Assembly: GCA_002505355.1 (NCBI GenBank)
Contig: DAUW01000109.1
Location: forward strand, 1 to 25,089
DNA length: 25,089 bases
Source of the DNA: Euryarchaeota archaeon UBA229
GTDB lineage: Archaea; Thermoplasmatota; Poseidoniia; Poseidoniales; Poseidoniaceae
Direction of reading: 5' to 3'
Part shown: positions 9,193 through 17,500 of the stretch, in pieces
How positions within the stretch are numbered: position 1 is the stretch's first letter
Layout of the letters: the number at the start of each line of letters is the position of its first letter
The notes under the pieces: model-generated
Told to the model about the DNA's origin: nothing
What the model saw: only the letters and a program-made list of their open reading frames with translations
The model's database searches: none
Translations under genes and position numbers: made by a program

Positions 9193-9885
9193 GTGACTAT
9201 TGGCGGTAGATTAGTTACTGATAAACTAATTATCCGCATAAGTTGGTTGTTACCGGCAATAGTAGTCCCTGTATCGATGTTAATCCACCTAGTTGTTGGA
9301 AACTCGCGGGATTTCCCGTTTTTTATTTCGGAGGCAGATTTTCCCGGTATAGAGCGTTTCATATTCACTGCTGGCTTAGCGATATCTGGATTATTCCAGA
9401 TGCTCTTCGCTTACCGAATGTGGCATGAGTATCGCAAGATAAAACCGGGAAAACTATTGAACTTAGCGATGGTATGTGGATTGTTTACCGGCGCCAATCT
9501 TTTTGTCATGTCATTTGCTAATATGTATGACCACCTTATTATTCACGTTATTACCGCATCGGTGGTCTTTCAAGTCGGTATGATTTGGGCTATTGTCAGT
9601 CACTTTGCCATGCCTTCAGCCAACAAACGTGGTAAAATTATCCGTCGAACGAGCATTTTGCTTTGTATTGCATCATATTATGTCATGACTAAAGCTGTAG
9701 CTAGCGCCATTGGTGGTTTGGATTCGTATGATCTAGAAGATGATACCATATTGACTCTTGACAAAATCCAAGAAGCAATAGACGTGGCTGCATATGCTGA
9801 ATTTGCGTTATTTGTCTGTTTGGTTTTGTGCTTGTATTCGTTTGAACAAGACTTTCTTGCACTGTCCGAATCAATCGAGGAGTGA
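9193..9885 (+). CDS. Six-helix membrane protein resembling the Frag1/DRAM/Sfk1 family
   Basis: 230 residues using the GTG at 9193; the longer open frame back to 9046 lies inside cysS and encodes no plausible membrane N-terminus. Six membrane helices can be seen at about 15-35, 55-76, 89-109, 113-138, 152-173 and 194-216. The pattern fits DRAM/Frag1: a first helix, then NSRDFPFFISEAD (compare the 'FPYISDTG' region), a PGIERFIF helix ending in a basic patch (YRMWHEYRKIK), an N-rich helix and an H-rich start of helix 4 (HLIIHVITAS). The family is best known from eukaryotic autophagy and lipid proteins; an archaeal role is not established. It is divergent from cysS (96 bp apart) and overlaps the 3' end of the glutamine amidotransferase gene by 15 bp, tail to tail. 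Confidence 0.72.
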   Translation: MTIGGRLVTDKLIIRISWLLPAIVVPVSMLIHLVVGNSRDFPFFISEADFPGIERFIFTAGLAISGLFQMLFAYRMWHEYRKIKPGKLLNLAMVCGLFTGANLFVMSFANMYDHLIIHVITASVVFQVGMIWAIVSHFAMPSANKRGKIIRRTSILLCIASYYVMTKAVASAIGGLDSYDLEDDTILTLDKIQEAIDVAAYAEFALFVCLVLCLYSFEQDFLALSESIEE

Positions 9886-10509
9886 TTGTTTTACGTTGAT
9901 TATACGTTTCGACATGTCAAAGACTCCTGCTTCCTCTTCAGTCATATCACCCAACCTTATTGCCTCAGATAGAATTCGTGAGGTTGCTTCAGGATGATAT
10001 TGGACTGTTCTGATCGGCCTTGTGGGATGTTGGCAAGCAGCAATTTTACAATGTGATGCAGTACCAACAACCTGTAGCTCTCCGGAATCCACAACATGAT
10101 CCTGATGTGTAAATACCGCGTTTACGACCGAGCCATCATCGTAGTGGACTTCCGAAACAAAGTGGCTTCCTTCTGTTGCCCGCTCAACTCGCCCGCCTAG
10201 AGCCGCGGCGATTATTTGGTGACCGAAACATATACCAATTATTGGAACCTCAATTGTCCGAATTAACTCTGCCACCTTATCCATCCAAGGCTCCCATGAA
10301 GAAACATTACGGCGAGAGCCGGTGATAGCGACAAAATCACAGTCAACAGGGTTTTGGACTACGGTGCCGAAACCATAATCGGTTCTTTCGTCAGTATGTG
10401 GCGACCACAAAAATACCTCTGGATTATCAAAATGCGAAACGATTTCTCTAACTCCTTCCTTTCCAAACGCCTTTCTTTCAGCCAGTAAATCGACCACTAG
10501 AAGACGCAT
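9871..10509 (-). CDS. Class I glutamine amidotransferase (GuaA glutaminase-like, stand-alone)
   Basis: 212 residues from the ATG at 10509. The catalytic triad is complete: nucleophile Cys94 in GICFGHQ, and His172 and Glu174 in YHPEA. The oxyanion strand region is TGSRRNVSSW. Proteins of this group release ammonia from glutamine for a partner, as in GMP synthase, or act as stand-alone gamma-glutamyl hydrolases; there is no ATP-pyrophosphatase domain here and none next door, so the partner is unknown. An in-frame TTG at 10518 would overlap the upstream gene by 4 bp and add three residues. The ATG 5 bp after the upstream stop is preferred, and either way the two genes are probably translated together. 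The 3' end overlaps the DRAM-like gene by 15 bp on the opposite strand. Confidence 0.88.
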   Translation of the reverse strand: MRLLVVDLLAERKAFGKEGVREIVSHFDNPEVFLWSPHTDERTDYGFGTVVQNPVDCDFVAITGSRRNVSSWEPWMDKVAELIRTIEVPIIGICFGHQIIAAALGGRVERATEGSHFVSEVHYDDGSVVNAVFTHQDHVVDSGELQVVGTASHCKIAACQHPTRPIRTVQYHPEATSRILSEAIRLGDMTEEEAGVFDMSKRIINVKQSLLD

Positions 10510-10514
10510 GACAA

Positions 10515-12563
10515 TCAAGCTTCAATGCCGTCTTTTGATCCGGTTTTCTTGGCTTCAATTACTGCATCATTAGCTTTGATTTGCTCCCAAACAATCTCAG
10601 CGATATCTTTGACCTCCATGTCAGAGCCAATAGCAGATAATCCATCAGTAATCATTGTTGAACAGAATGGACATCCAACAGCAACGGTGTCTGCGCCAGT
10701 TTCGGCTAACTCCTTTGAACGGATTATGTTGACACGGTCATACCCTTCATCAACATGTTCTTCCATCCACATCTGTGCACCACCTGCGCCACAGCAAAAA
10801 GAATTCTTGCCCGTTCGCTCGGTTTCAATATCGACGCCGCCAATAGCATTTCTTGGTGCGGCTAATTCACCGCCAATCCTACCAAGATAGCACGGGTCGT
10901 GATAGGTTACTGAGCCATCGTGTTTTGGCTCTGGCAGTTTACCTTCTGCTTGAAGATGATTGATTAATTGTGAATGATGCATTACTTCTATCTCCTCGCC
11001 ACCGTAGTCTTTGTATTCTTTACCGAGGGTGTGGAAGCAGTGCGGACATGAGGCGACTACTTTCTTGACGCCAATTTCTTCGAAAGTTGCAAGGTTAGTT
11101 TCGGCTAACATTTGGAATAGGTATTCGTTACCAGCCCGACGGGCAGCATCGCCGCTGCAGCCTTCTTGCATGCCGAGGATGCCGACATCTAATCCCGCCT
11201 CTTTCATGATACTGATGGTATCTCGGGCAACTTTCTTATTGCGTTCATCGAAAGATGCTGCACAACCTGCAAAGTAGATGTATTCAGCAGGTTCGGCAAC
11301 TTTGACATCAAGGTCTGCTGCCCAATCTCCTCGCTCATGGGATGGTAAACCATACGGGTTTGAATCAGACTCAAGGTTTTCTATTGTGGCCATCAATGGC
11401 ATAACGGTGTCCTCAACTTTCTCGTCAAACTCCATTCTTTCCATCATTAGGTGTCGGCGAGCATCGGTTAGTTTTGGCACGTGGTCTATGTAAATTGGAC
11501 AGGCTTCAACGCAGGCATGACAGGTCGTGCAAGCCCAGATCGATTCTTCGCCGAACTTAGCAATAATGTCTTGTTCTGGAGGTTCTCCTTCCATTAGTAC
11601 GCTATAGTTGTCATTGGCGTAATTTCGAACATCGTGGATAATTTGCATAGGATTTAACGCTTTACCAGAGGCATAAGCAGGACACACGTCTTGGCACCTA
11701 GCACACGATGTGCAGGCCCAGCCATCGATTAGACTTCGCCAGGTTAAATCGGTATAGTTAGCTGTGCCAAATGATTCAATGTCTAAGTCATCAAGCAGCA
11801 CCGCTTTTCCTTGTTCATCAACCTGCATTGGCTCCATTGTAGCCATTGGCCGCATGTCGTGGAAGAAGGCATTCGGTAGAGCCATCACCAGGTGCATGTG
11901 CTTGGATAGTGGGATTAAGAACAGGAAGGTGGCGATCGCTAGCATGTGCGCCCAATAAGCACTGACCACAACTGCAGTGGATGGCACGATAGTCGCTGCG
12001 ACCCACGCACCGATTGGCTCATAGGTCGACGAAACGCCAGCTTCACCCGCCTCGACAAAGAACGATGTTAATGTAATAGTTAATATCAACAACAGAATCA
12101 CGTTACCCTCAAGTTGAGACTTACCCTTTAGTTTCTCTGGAGTAAATACCACCCTGCGGGTTAGGGCAGCAACGCAACCGATCAGCGCGATTGTGTAGCC
12201 AGTTTCAACCATTAGATTCCATGGACCTTTGATTACCTCGGGCAAGAAACTATGGGAAAACCAATTTGCAGTAGCAAGGTCTAGCATGTCTGAGGATAGC
12301 ATTAGGAAACCCCAGAACATCAATACGTGAATTCCTCCAGCAACCTTGTCTTCTAGCACTTTTTTTTGTCCTAACCACCCTGTAGCAACCTCTTTGATTC
12401 TAGTCGGCCAGTTGTCAAATCTGTAATCAGGTTTACCGAGCATCACGAGACGTGTCGCTTTCCAAACTTGGTAAGTGAAAAATGAGATTGAAACAGCACC
12501 AATTATGGCGAGTATTGCCCACCCTGGAATTGGGCCATAATCCATGAGTAATGGGTGTTCCAT
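10515..12563 (-). CDS. Membrane-bound HdrD/EtfD-like iron-sulfur oxidoreductase
   Basis: 682 residues. The N-terminal part has five membrane helices (about 14-34, 77-97, 117-137, 152-172, 200-220), as in NarI-like cytochrome b subunits, with candidate heme histidines H79, H206, H222 and H224. Next come two 4Fe-4S motifs: Cys284/287/290/294 and Cys345/348/351/355, each ending CP. The C-terminal part has two cysteine-rich HdrB/D-type (CCG) domains. The first has FAGCAAS, EGCSGDAARRAG and CPHC; the second has HDPCYLGR, FCCGAGGAQMW and GCPFC. This order matches membrane FeS oxidoreductases that pass electrons from electron-transfer flavoprotein (fatty-acid beta-oxidation) to quinone, and it also resembles HdrD. 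Electron transfer to membrane quinone is therefore likely; the donor is inferred, since no etfAB genes are in the window. The first CCG motif has one Cys replaced by Ser, a common variant in the non-catalytic repeat. Leads a two-gene unit with the amidotransferase. Confidence 0.88.
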   Translation of the reverse strand: MEHPLLMDYGPIPGWAILAIIGAVSISFFTYQVWKATRLVMLGKPDYRFDNWPTRIKEVATGWLGQKKVLEDKVAGGIHVLMFWGFLMLSSDMLDLATANWFSHSFLPEVIKGPWNLMVETGYTIALIGCVAALTRRVVFTPEKLKGKSQLEGNVILLLILTITLTSFFVEAGEAGVSSTYEPIGAWVAATIVPSTAVVVSAYWAHMLAIATFLFLIPLSKHMHLVMALPNAFFHDMRPMATMEPMQVDEQGKAVLLDDLDIESFGTANYTDLTWRSLIDGWACTSCARCQDVCPAYASGKALNPMQIIHDVRNYANDNYSVLMEGEPPEQDIIAKFGEESIWACTTCHACVEACPIYIDHVPKLTDARRHLMMERMEFDEKVEDTVMPLMATIENLESDSNPYGLPSHERGDWAADLDVKVAEPAEYIYFAGCAASFDERNKKVARDTISIMKEAGLDVGILGMQEGCSGDAARRAGNEYLFQMLAETNLATFEEIGVKKVVASCPHCFHTLGKEYKDYGGEEIEVMHHSQLINHLQAEGKLPEPKHDGSVTYHDPCYLGRIGGELAAPRNAIGGVDIETERTGKNSFCCGAGGAQMWMEEHVDEGYDRVNIIRSKELAETGADTVAVGCPFCSTMITDGLSAIGSDMEVKDIAEIVWEQIKANDAVIEAKKTGSKDGIEA

Positions 12564-12580
12564 GATATCATCTTCCCGGT

Positions 12581-12590
12581 GCTAATTAGC
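12581..12590 (-). promoter_or_regulatory. Possible promoter element / palindrome upstream of the FeS oxidoreductase gene
   Basis: GCTAATTAGC is a perfect 10-bp palindrome centred about 23 bp before the ATG at 12563, within the divergent region shared with mevalonate kinase. Its AT-rich core and distance fit a TATA box, and its symmetry would also fit an operator. Positional evidence only. Confidence 0.3.
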
Positions 12591-12630
12591 CCCACAATTA
12601 GGCAACTATTGAAGTCACCGTATCAAAGCA

Positions 12631-12640
12631 CAAATAAAAC
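12631..12640 (+). promoter_or_regulatory. Possible TATA box for mevalonate kinase
   Basis: CAAATAAAAC lies about 50 bp before the ATG at 12686. With archaeal spacing the transcript would start near 12660 and have a short leader carrying the Shine-Dalgarno sequence. The match to a TATA box is moderate. Confidence 0.3.
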
Positions 12641-12674
12641 CACTTGGTGAGGCTAACATACAAGCACTCACACT

Positions 12675-12680
12675 GGAGGT
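12675..12680 (+). promoter_or_regulatory. Shine-Dalgarno sequence that sets the mevalonate kinase start
   Basis: GGAGGT, a strong match to the 16S rRNA 3' end, ends 5 bp before the ATG at 12686. It decides against the upstream in-frame start at 12644, whose extra 14 residues do not fit the kinase family. It is one of few clear Shine-Dalgarno sites in this window. Confidence 0.75.
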
Positions 12681-12685
12681 TACTG

Positions 12686-13849
12686 ATGAGCAAAATTACT
12701 GTAAGCGCACCGGGAAAATGTATCCTATTTGGCGAACACGCCGTGGTATACGGACATCCCGCAGTTGCAGTAGCGATAGACCGACGTATCTCGGTTAGTA
12801 TTCAACCATCGAAAACCGGCTCGTGGTTGCTGGATGGTAATGAACTAAATATGTCGAAAAACCCGCATATTAGCGGCCTCATCAAGAAACTGTGGCCAGC
12901 CGATTTGGGCGCACCGGCGTTATCAATTCAGATTGAAGGCAATATACCAAGGTCCTCTGGATTAGGTTCATCGGCTGCTCTATCTGTCGCTTTTGCCGGT
13001 GCCTTAAGACTCGCTCGTGGACGCTGGTTGACGGCACCTGACAGTAACCAGCAACAGCATTGGGCTGAAGGATTTAGCTCCAGCATAAGCCAGACAAATC
13101 CTTATGACTTATCCTGCGGATTTTTTGCCACAACCCCGACAAATGAGTTACATCACTTGAACGGCATGGACGCCATAGACCTTGACGAAATTGCGATATT
13201 GTCACACGGAGCGGAAGCAAATGCACAAAATGGTCGCGCTTCACCCATGGATTCATCTACATGCGCACACGGAAACATCGTCGTCATATCAAATAAAATT
13301 GAACGCAATATCGATTATCTGTACCAAAGGAATCTAACAACGCATGGAAGCGAAATTTCTTGGCACATTCACGCGCTGGAACTTGTGCAGCAACCTGATG
13401 ATGTATACCTAGTGATAGGCAATACCGGGATTAACGCACCAACGGGAAAACAGGTTGCTAAGCTTGCAGAATTATTGAGGCAAAATCCTATGAAAATGAA
13501 GGAAGTTGAGACTATTGGGAAGATTGCAAGACGCGGGATTGATGCATTACTTGGAGGGGACTATGATGCTGTTGGAAGGAGTATGAGTGAAAATCAACTA
13601 ATGCTGAAAAGTATTGGAGTATCGAGCCCTGAGCTGGAGCAATTAATCAAAGCGGCATCGCCGACTAGCCTTGGGGCAAAATTAACCGGTGCGGGTGGTG
13701 GTGGATGCATGGTTGCTTTGACCAGAAATCCCCAGTTGACTAGTGATGCAATCGAGCTAGCCGGTGGTCGAACTTTCATCACGAAATTAGGTACTGCAGG
13801 TTTGACTGTCGAAACCAATGATATCACACCTATATGGACGAAATCGTGA
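12686..13849 (+). CDS. mvk: Mevalonate kinase (GHMP kinase)
   Basis: 387 residues; phosphorylates mevalonate with ATP in the isoprenoid pathway that supplies archaeal ether lipids. GHMP motif 1 is the N-terminal SAPGKCILFGEHAVVYG. Motif 2, the phosphate loop, is IPRSSGLGSSAALS (about 87-100). The catalytic region HGAEANAQNGRASPMD puts the likely catalytic base at Asp189 and the Mg-binding Glu at 177. Motif 3 is KLTGAGGGGC (332-341). A start at 12686 is supported by the Shine-Dalgarno site. The protein is longer than typical archaeal mevalonate kinases (about 310-320 residues), mainly through an added segment at roughly 113-168 between motif 2 and the catalytic region. TBP follows 70 bp downstream with its own promoter. 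Confidence 0.93.
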   Translation: MSKITVSAPGKCILFGEHAVVYGHPAVAVAIDRRISVSIQPSKTGSWLLDGNELNMSKNPHISGLIKKLWPADLGAPALSIQIEGNIPRSSGLGSSAALSVAFAGALRLARGRWLTAPDSNQQQHWAEGFSSSISQTNPYDLSCGFFATTPTNELHHLNGMDAIDLDEIAILSHGAEANAQNGRASPMDSSTCAHGNIVVISNKIERNIDYLYQRNLTTHGSEISWHIHALELVQQPDDVYLVIGNTGINAPTGKQVAKLAELLRQNPMKMKEVETIGKIARRGIDALLGGDYDAVGRSMSENQLMLKSIGVSSPELEQLIKAASPTSLGAKLTGAGGGGCMVALTRNPQLTSDAIELAGGRTFITKLGTAGLTVETNDITPIWTKS

Positions 13850-13856
13850 TGCTGCG

Positions 13857-13871
13857 AGCCCTTTAAGGGCT
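13857..13871. repeat. Inverted repeat between mevalonate kinase and TBP
   Basis: AGCCCTT, one T, then AAGGGCT: perfect 7-bp arms around a single base. A second TTAAGGG follows at once (13871-13877) and the inverted form CCCTTTTAAA lies just before the TBP ATG (13910-13919). It could be an operator near the TBP TATA box or, less likely given the one-base loop, part of a terminator for mevalonate kinase. Confidence 0.6.
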
Positions 13872-13887
13872 TAAGGGAAAAGCGGTC

Positions 13888-13896
13888 CTTTATATA
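13888..13896 (+). promoter_or_regulatory. TATA box of the TBP gene (leaderless promoter)
   Basis: CTTTATATA is centred 28 bp before the ATG at 13920. There is no Shine-Dalgarno sequence before that ATG, so transcription probably begins at or next to the start codon. A second TATA-like TTATAAAT at 13901-13908 lies too close to the ATG to drive this gene with its full start and may instead be a competing TBP site. Confidence 0.7.
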
Positions 13897-13919
13897 CCTG
13901 TTATAAATCCCTTTTAAAC

Positions 13920-14534
13920 ATGACAACTGATGAAGAACGTTTGACAGTAGTAAATGTAGTCGCCAGCACAAGAGTCGCTGAAGAACTCGACTTGCCAGAT
14001 ATTGCTATTCAACTAAATTGTGAATATGAGCCCGAGCAATTTCCCGGTGTAGTTTACCGGGTAACCGATCCAAAACTAGCTATACTCATGTTCCGCTCCG
14101 GTAGAGCAGTATGTACTGGAGGGAAAGACGAAGATAATATTCACACTGGTATTGACCGAATGATTTCAGACCTGCGCGGCGCAGGAATCAAAACCTGGGA
14201 TTTGGCAGATGTAGAAATCGAAGTCCAAAACATGGTGGCAACTTATGCACTGCACTACCCAGAGGATTACGATGGAAATGACAAATTTACCGGCGAGCCG
14301 TTGGCTGGGGTGCCGAGGAAGTTGAATCTAAACAACCTTACTTTTCACCTACCGTTCGACAAAGTAGAATATGAGCCTGAACAGTTCCCAGGCTTGATTT
14401 ACCGATTAGATTACCCCAAGGTAGTCTGTCTAATATTCGGTAGCGGTAAGATGGTAATCACCGGAGCAAGACACAAAGATGAGATTCTTGAAGCGGTTGA
14501 AATCATCAAGGATGAGTTAGCAGACTTGCTGTGA
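13920..14534 (+). CDS. tbp: TATA-box-binding protein
   Basis: 204 residues; the general transcription factor that binds and bends TATA DNA and recruits TFB. Two related repeats form the saddle: repeat 1 (about 7-95) with NVVAST, YEPEQFPGVVYR and FRSGRAVCTG; repeat 2 (about 98-200) with QNMVAT, YEPEQFPGLIYR and FGSGKMVITG. The four DNA-inserting phenylalanines appear kept at 41, 58, 156 and 173. Between QNMVAT and YEPEQ of repeat 2 there are about 23 more residues than in repeat 1 (about 112-133, HYPEDYDGNDKFTGEPLAGV), an insertion I do not know from ordinary archaeal TBPs. The acidic C-terminal tail of some archaeal TBPs is absent. It has its own leaderless promoter and may be self-regulated. 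Confidence 0.95.
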   Translation: MTTDEERLTVVNVVASTRVAEELDLPDIAIQLNCEYEPEQFPGVVYRVTDPKLAILMFRSGRAVCTGGKDEDNIHTGIDRMISDLRGAGIKTWDLADVEIEVQNMVATYALHYPEDYDGNDKFTGEPLAGVPRKLNLNNLTFHLPFDKVEYEPEQFPGLIYRLDYPKVVCLIFGSGKMVITGARHKDEILEAVEIIKDELADLL

Positions 14535-14598
14535 ACACCCCATAATTAACTCCATACTGTGGAGAAGTGTTCATTGCCTATGGTAACTTCGCACTACC

Positions 14599-17500
14599 AT
14601 GCGGAGCATCGCCAAACGGCAAATCAAAGCGATGACTCTCATTGTCATTATGCTCTTATCCACTACAGTCATCTACAACGAAACCGAACTTACCACAGTC
14701 ACTGATAATCTAGATGCTAGCGAAAAGTCAGGCACCACCGTGCCAGATGTCCCAGTTTGGCGCGTGGGGGACAAATGGAAATATGCTGGGACGTTTGACC
14801 CAACTCAACTGGTTATTGACTCCGGTGTTGAAGCAAATGTTGGGGAAATTAACGGAGACTCAATCACCGAAGTACTGTCAATCACTGAACGCAATGTCAA
14901 CGGTATTCCTACCCTTGTCTACACGGTAAGAACCACGGCAAATTTCGATAAATCTGGAGTTTCTCTTGATAGTTTCACTGGTACTGCTGAGATCGAATTT
15001 ACCCAGACCGAAGTTCTGCGTGTAAGCGATCTGGCATCGCTTCAAAGTGACTTAGATTTATTCATTGAGTTCACACCTAGCGGAATTAGTTTCCTCAAAC
15101 AGACCGTTGGAGATATTACCATCTCTAACACCTATTCTCCACCAAGTGAAAATTACGATTTCCCACTGCGAGACGGTGACCGATGGACCACCACAATAAC
15201 CTCCACATCTCAATGGTCAGGTTCCAGTGATTACATCACGCCATTTCCTCCACCGACCTCAGATACTAACAGTTCCACATATGAGGTAACCAATATCGGA
15301 CCCCCAACCAATGAGTTCGGCCAAACCATCAACTACGGTGGTTGCTCTGAATCATTTGAGATTACTTCGTTTAATTCCGATGGTGAAGAATCTGGTTACA
15401 CATGGTATTGTCCGGAGGCGAGAAATTTCGCCTGGAAACACACTGAAGAAGATGTTGGCCTGACTATTGATTTCCGTTTGAAAGAATATATGCCAAAGGA
15501 TTCATCTGGGGTTAATATCTACAACAATCCCGGAACAAGGAACGATTGCTTGAGCATCGATACCATAAGCGATGTGACCGCTCTAGATACGCCAATAGAC
15601 GTCTGGGTAAATGTCAGTTCAGCACCCGGATGTGTGGCTAACACGAACGGAGTCTCACTTGAATTAAGACACGAGTCTACTGGAGAAGTTCAAAGCCTGA
15701 CCACGGCTGCTAACGCTAGCGCATGGACTACCCTAAACATTGGTAACAATGAGGATGGTTCGATCACTTCAAATGACTGGGCAAGCCACGGATTAGTCGC
15801 TCGCACCACGTCTGGGAACCTTGTTGGAGCCAAAACAATCACTTTGGACGAAGACCTTGTGGTCCTCGATTTGTTCGCTGACGCTGAGCGAGCAACCATC
15901 ACTAGGATTAGAGATGGTGAGTCAAAACAATTGAACACCCTATCGGGATATAACGTTCTACCTGGTGATGAACTTATTATCGAAGTATCCATCCAAAATA
16001 ACGGAATTACCGATAGTGTACCGACAAACCTACGCATATACCCGCCCACAGGTAATGATTTCAACCTCCCTGTTCCATCGCTTTCAACTTACGAGATCTA
16101 CAAGACCAACTTCACTTGGAACGTGCCCGAAAACCAACCCATTGGCAGTATACCGATTGCTTGGGAGGCAGACCCAGATGAGGTAAATACAGCAGATGCA
16201 AATCCTAACAATGACTATGCAATAATTGAATTGTTTGTTGGCCGGTTACCAACCCCAGCAATAAATCACGTTACTGCGACCACCAAGGTGGAGGTTTACA
16301 TCAATGCGAGCATGAGTTACGATCAAGATGGCGGTAGTGTTTCGTGTATCTTTGATATACCATATGACGATGGTTCTCGTTCATGGGCGTACATCGAGGT
16401 AGTGAGTCTAAGTTGCCAGACTAACTGGACCTGGATAGATGATGGTGATTACCCCATTATCGTCACAGTTGTTGACGAAGAACGGGATCAAGTCCAGGAG
16501 ATTTTGTATGCGAATATTACCAATCGAGCTCCGCTACTAGAGATACGAAGCATGCGCAATGAGGCTAGGGTCGAACATCCAATTACCCTGTATGCCTTTG
16601 CCAATGATACCGATTCAGAGGATGTTTTTCCCGGAGTGGTAGATGTCTTCTGGCCTGACGCACAGTGCGTTGAAGGATACTACACCAAGACTTGCACAAC
16701 AACTGCTCCGACTGAAGGATATCACACATTCAAGGCGGTTGGTGTCGACGACGATTTAGCCGAGACTGAGGCATTTATCGATATATTGTTCACTAACATA
16801 GCGCCACATAGCACAATTATCAACTTGTATCAAGATGGAAATATTGTTGAGTCTGACGAACAACAAATTTGGCAACTCGACGAGGACCAGATGGTAACTA
16901 TCAAAGGTCAGGCAGAAGATTCAATCGATGATATTTCAGATTTAGACCACACTTGGTGGCCTGACAATCGCCAACCTGACCTGATTTATTTCCTGGATGG
17001 GAGGGTCACTGAATTCGATATGAGTTGGCAAACGTCTGGTTTGCACACAATTAGGCTCGATGTTACTGACGACGATGGTGCAATAAGTTCAACCAATGAA
17101 CGATGGGTCAACATCCGTAATGTGCCGCCAGTTGTCCAACCATTAGATTCAATTTTACCAATTGCTGAGGGTCAATCCATTACCATTACAGGCAACTCTA
17201 CCGACACAGTTAGTGACTTGCCATCTTTAACCAAATGTTGGGACGTCGATCCTGGAATCGATAGTGATAACCAAGGTGGCGCCAGTGATGATTGTGACAT
17301 AGTTGGTGACATATTTACCTACGCGTGGAACCGGAGCGGATCACACACCGTGGTGTACCACGTAACTGATGATGATGGTGCTACGACTAGCGAGGTTGTA
17401 GTGGTTAATGTAGTCAATATACCGCCAATTGTTAGAGTCAAATCTACCGAATGTCGAGCCTATCAAAATTGTGTTTTGGACGCACGTTCAACAGTTGACT

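Noticed and set aside
10525..10890. 121-residue plus-strand open frame
   Set aside because: It is antisense to the cysteine-rich C-terminal domain of the FeS oxidoreductase, which has clear motifs.
12644..12685. Upstream start for mevalonate kinase
   Set aside because: The strong GGAGGT 5 bp before the ATG at 12686 and the family N-terminus favour the later start.
13850..13880. Rho-independent-type terminator after mevalonate kinase
   Set aside because: The inverted repeat has a one-base loop and no T-run follows; its place beside the TBP TATA box fits a regulatory site better.
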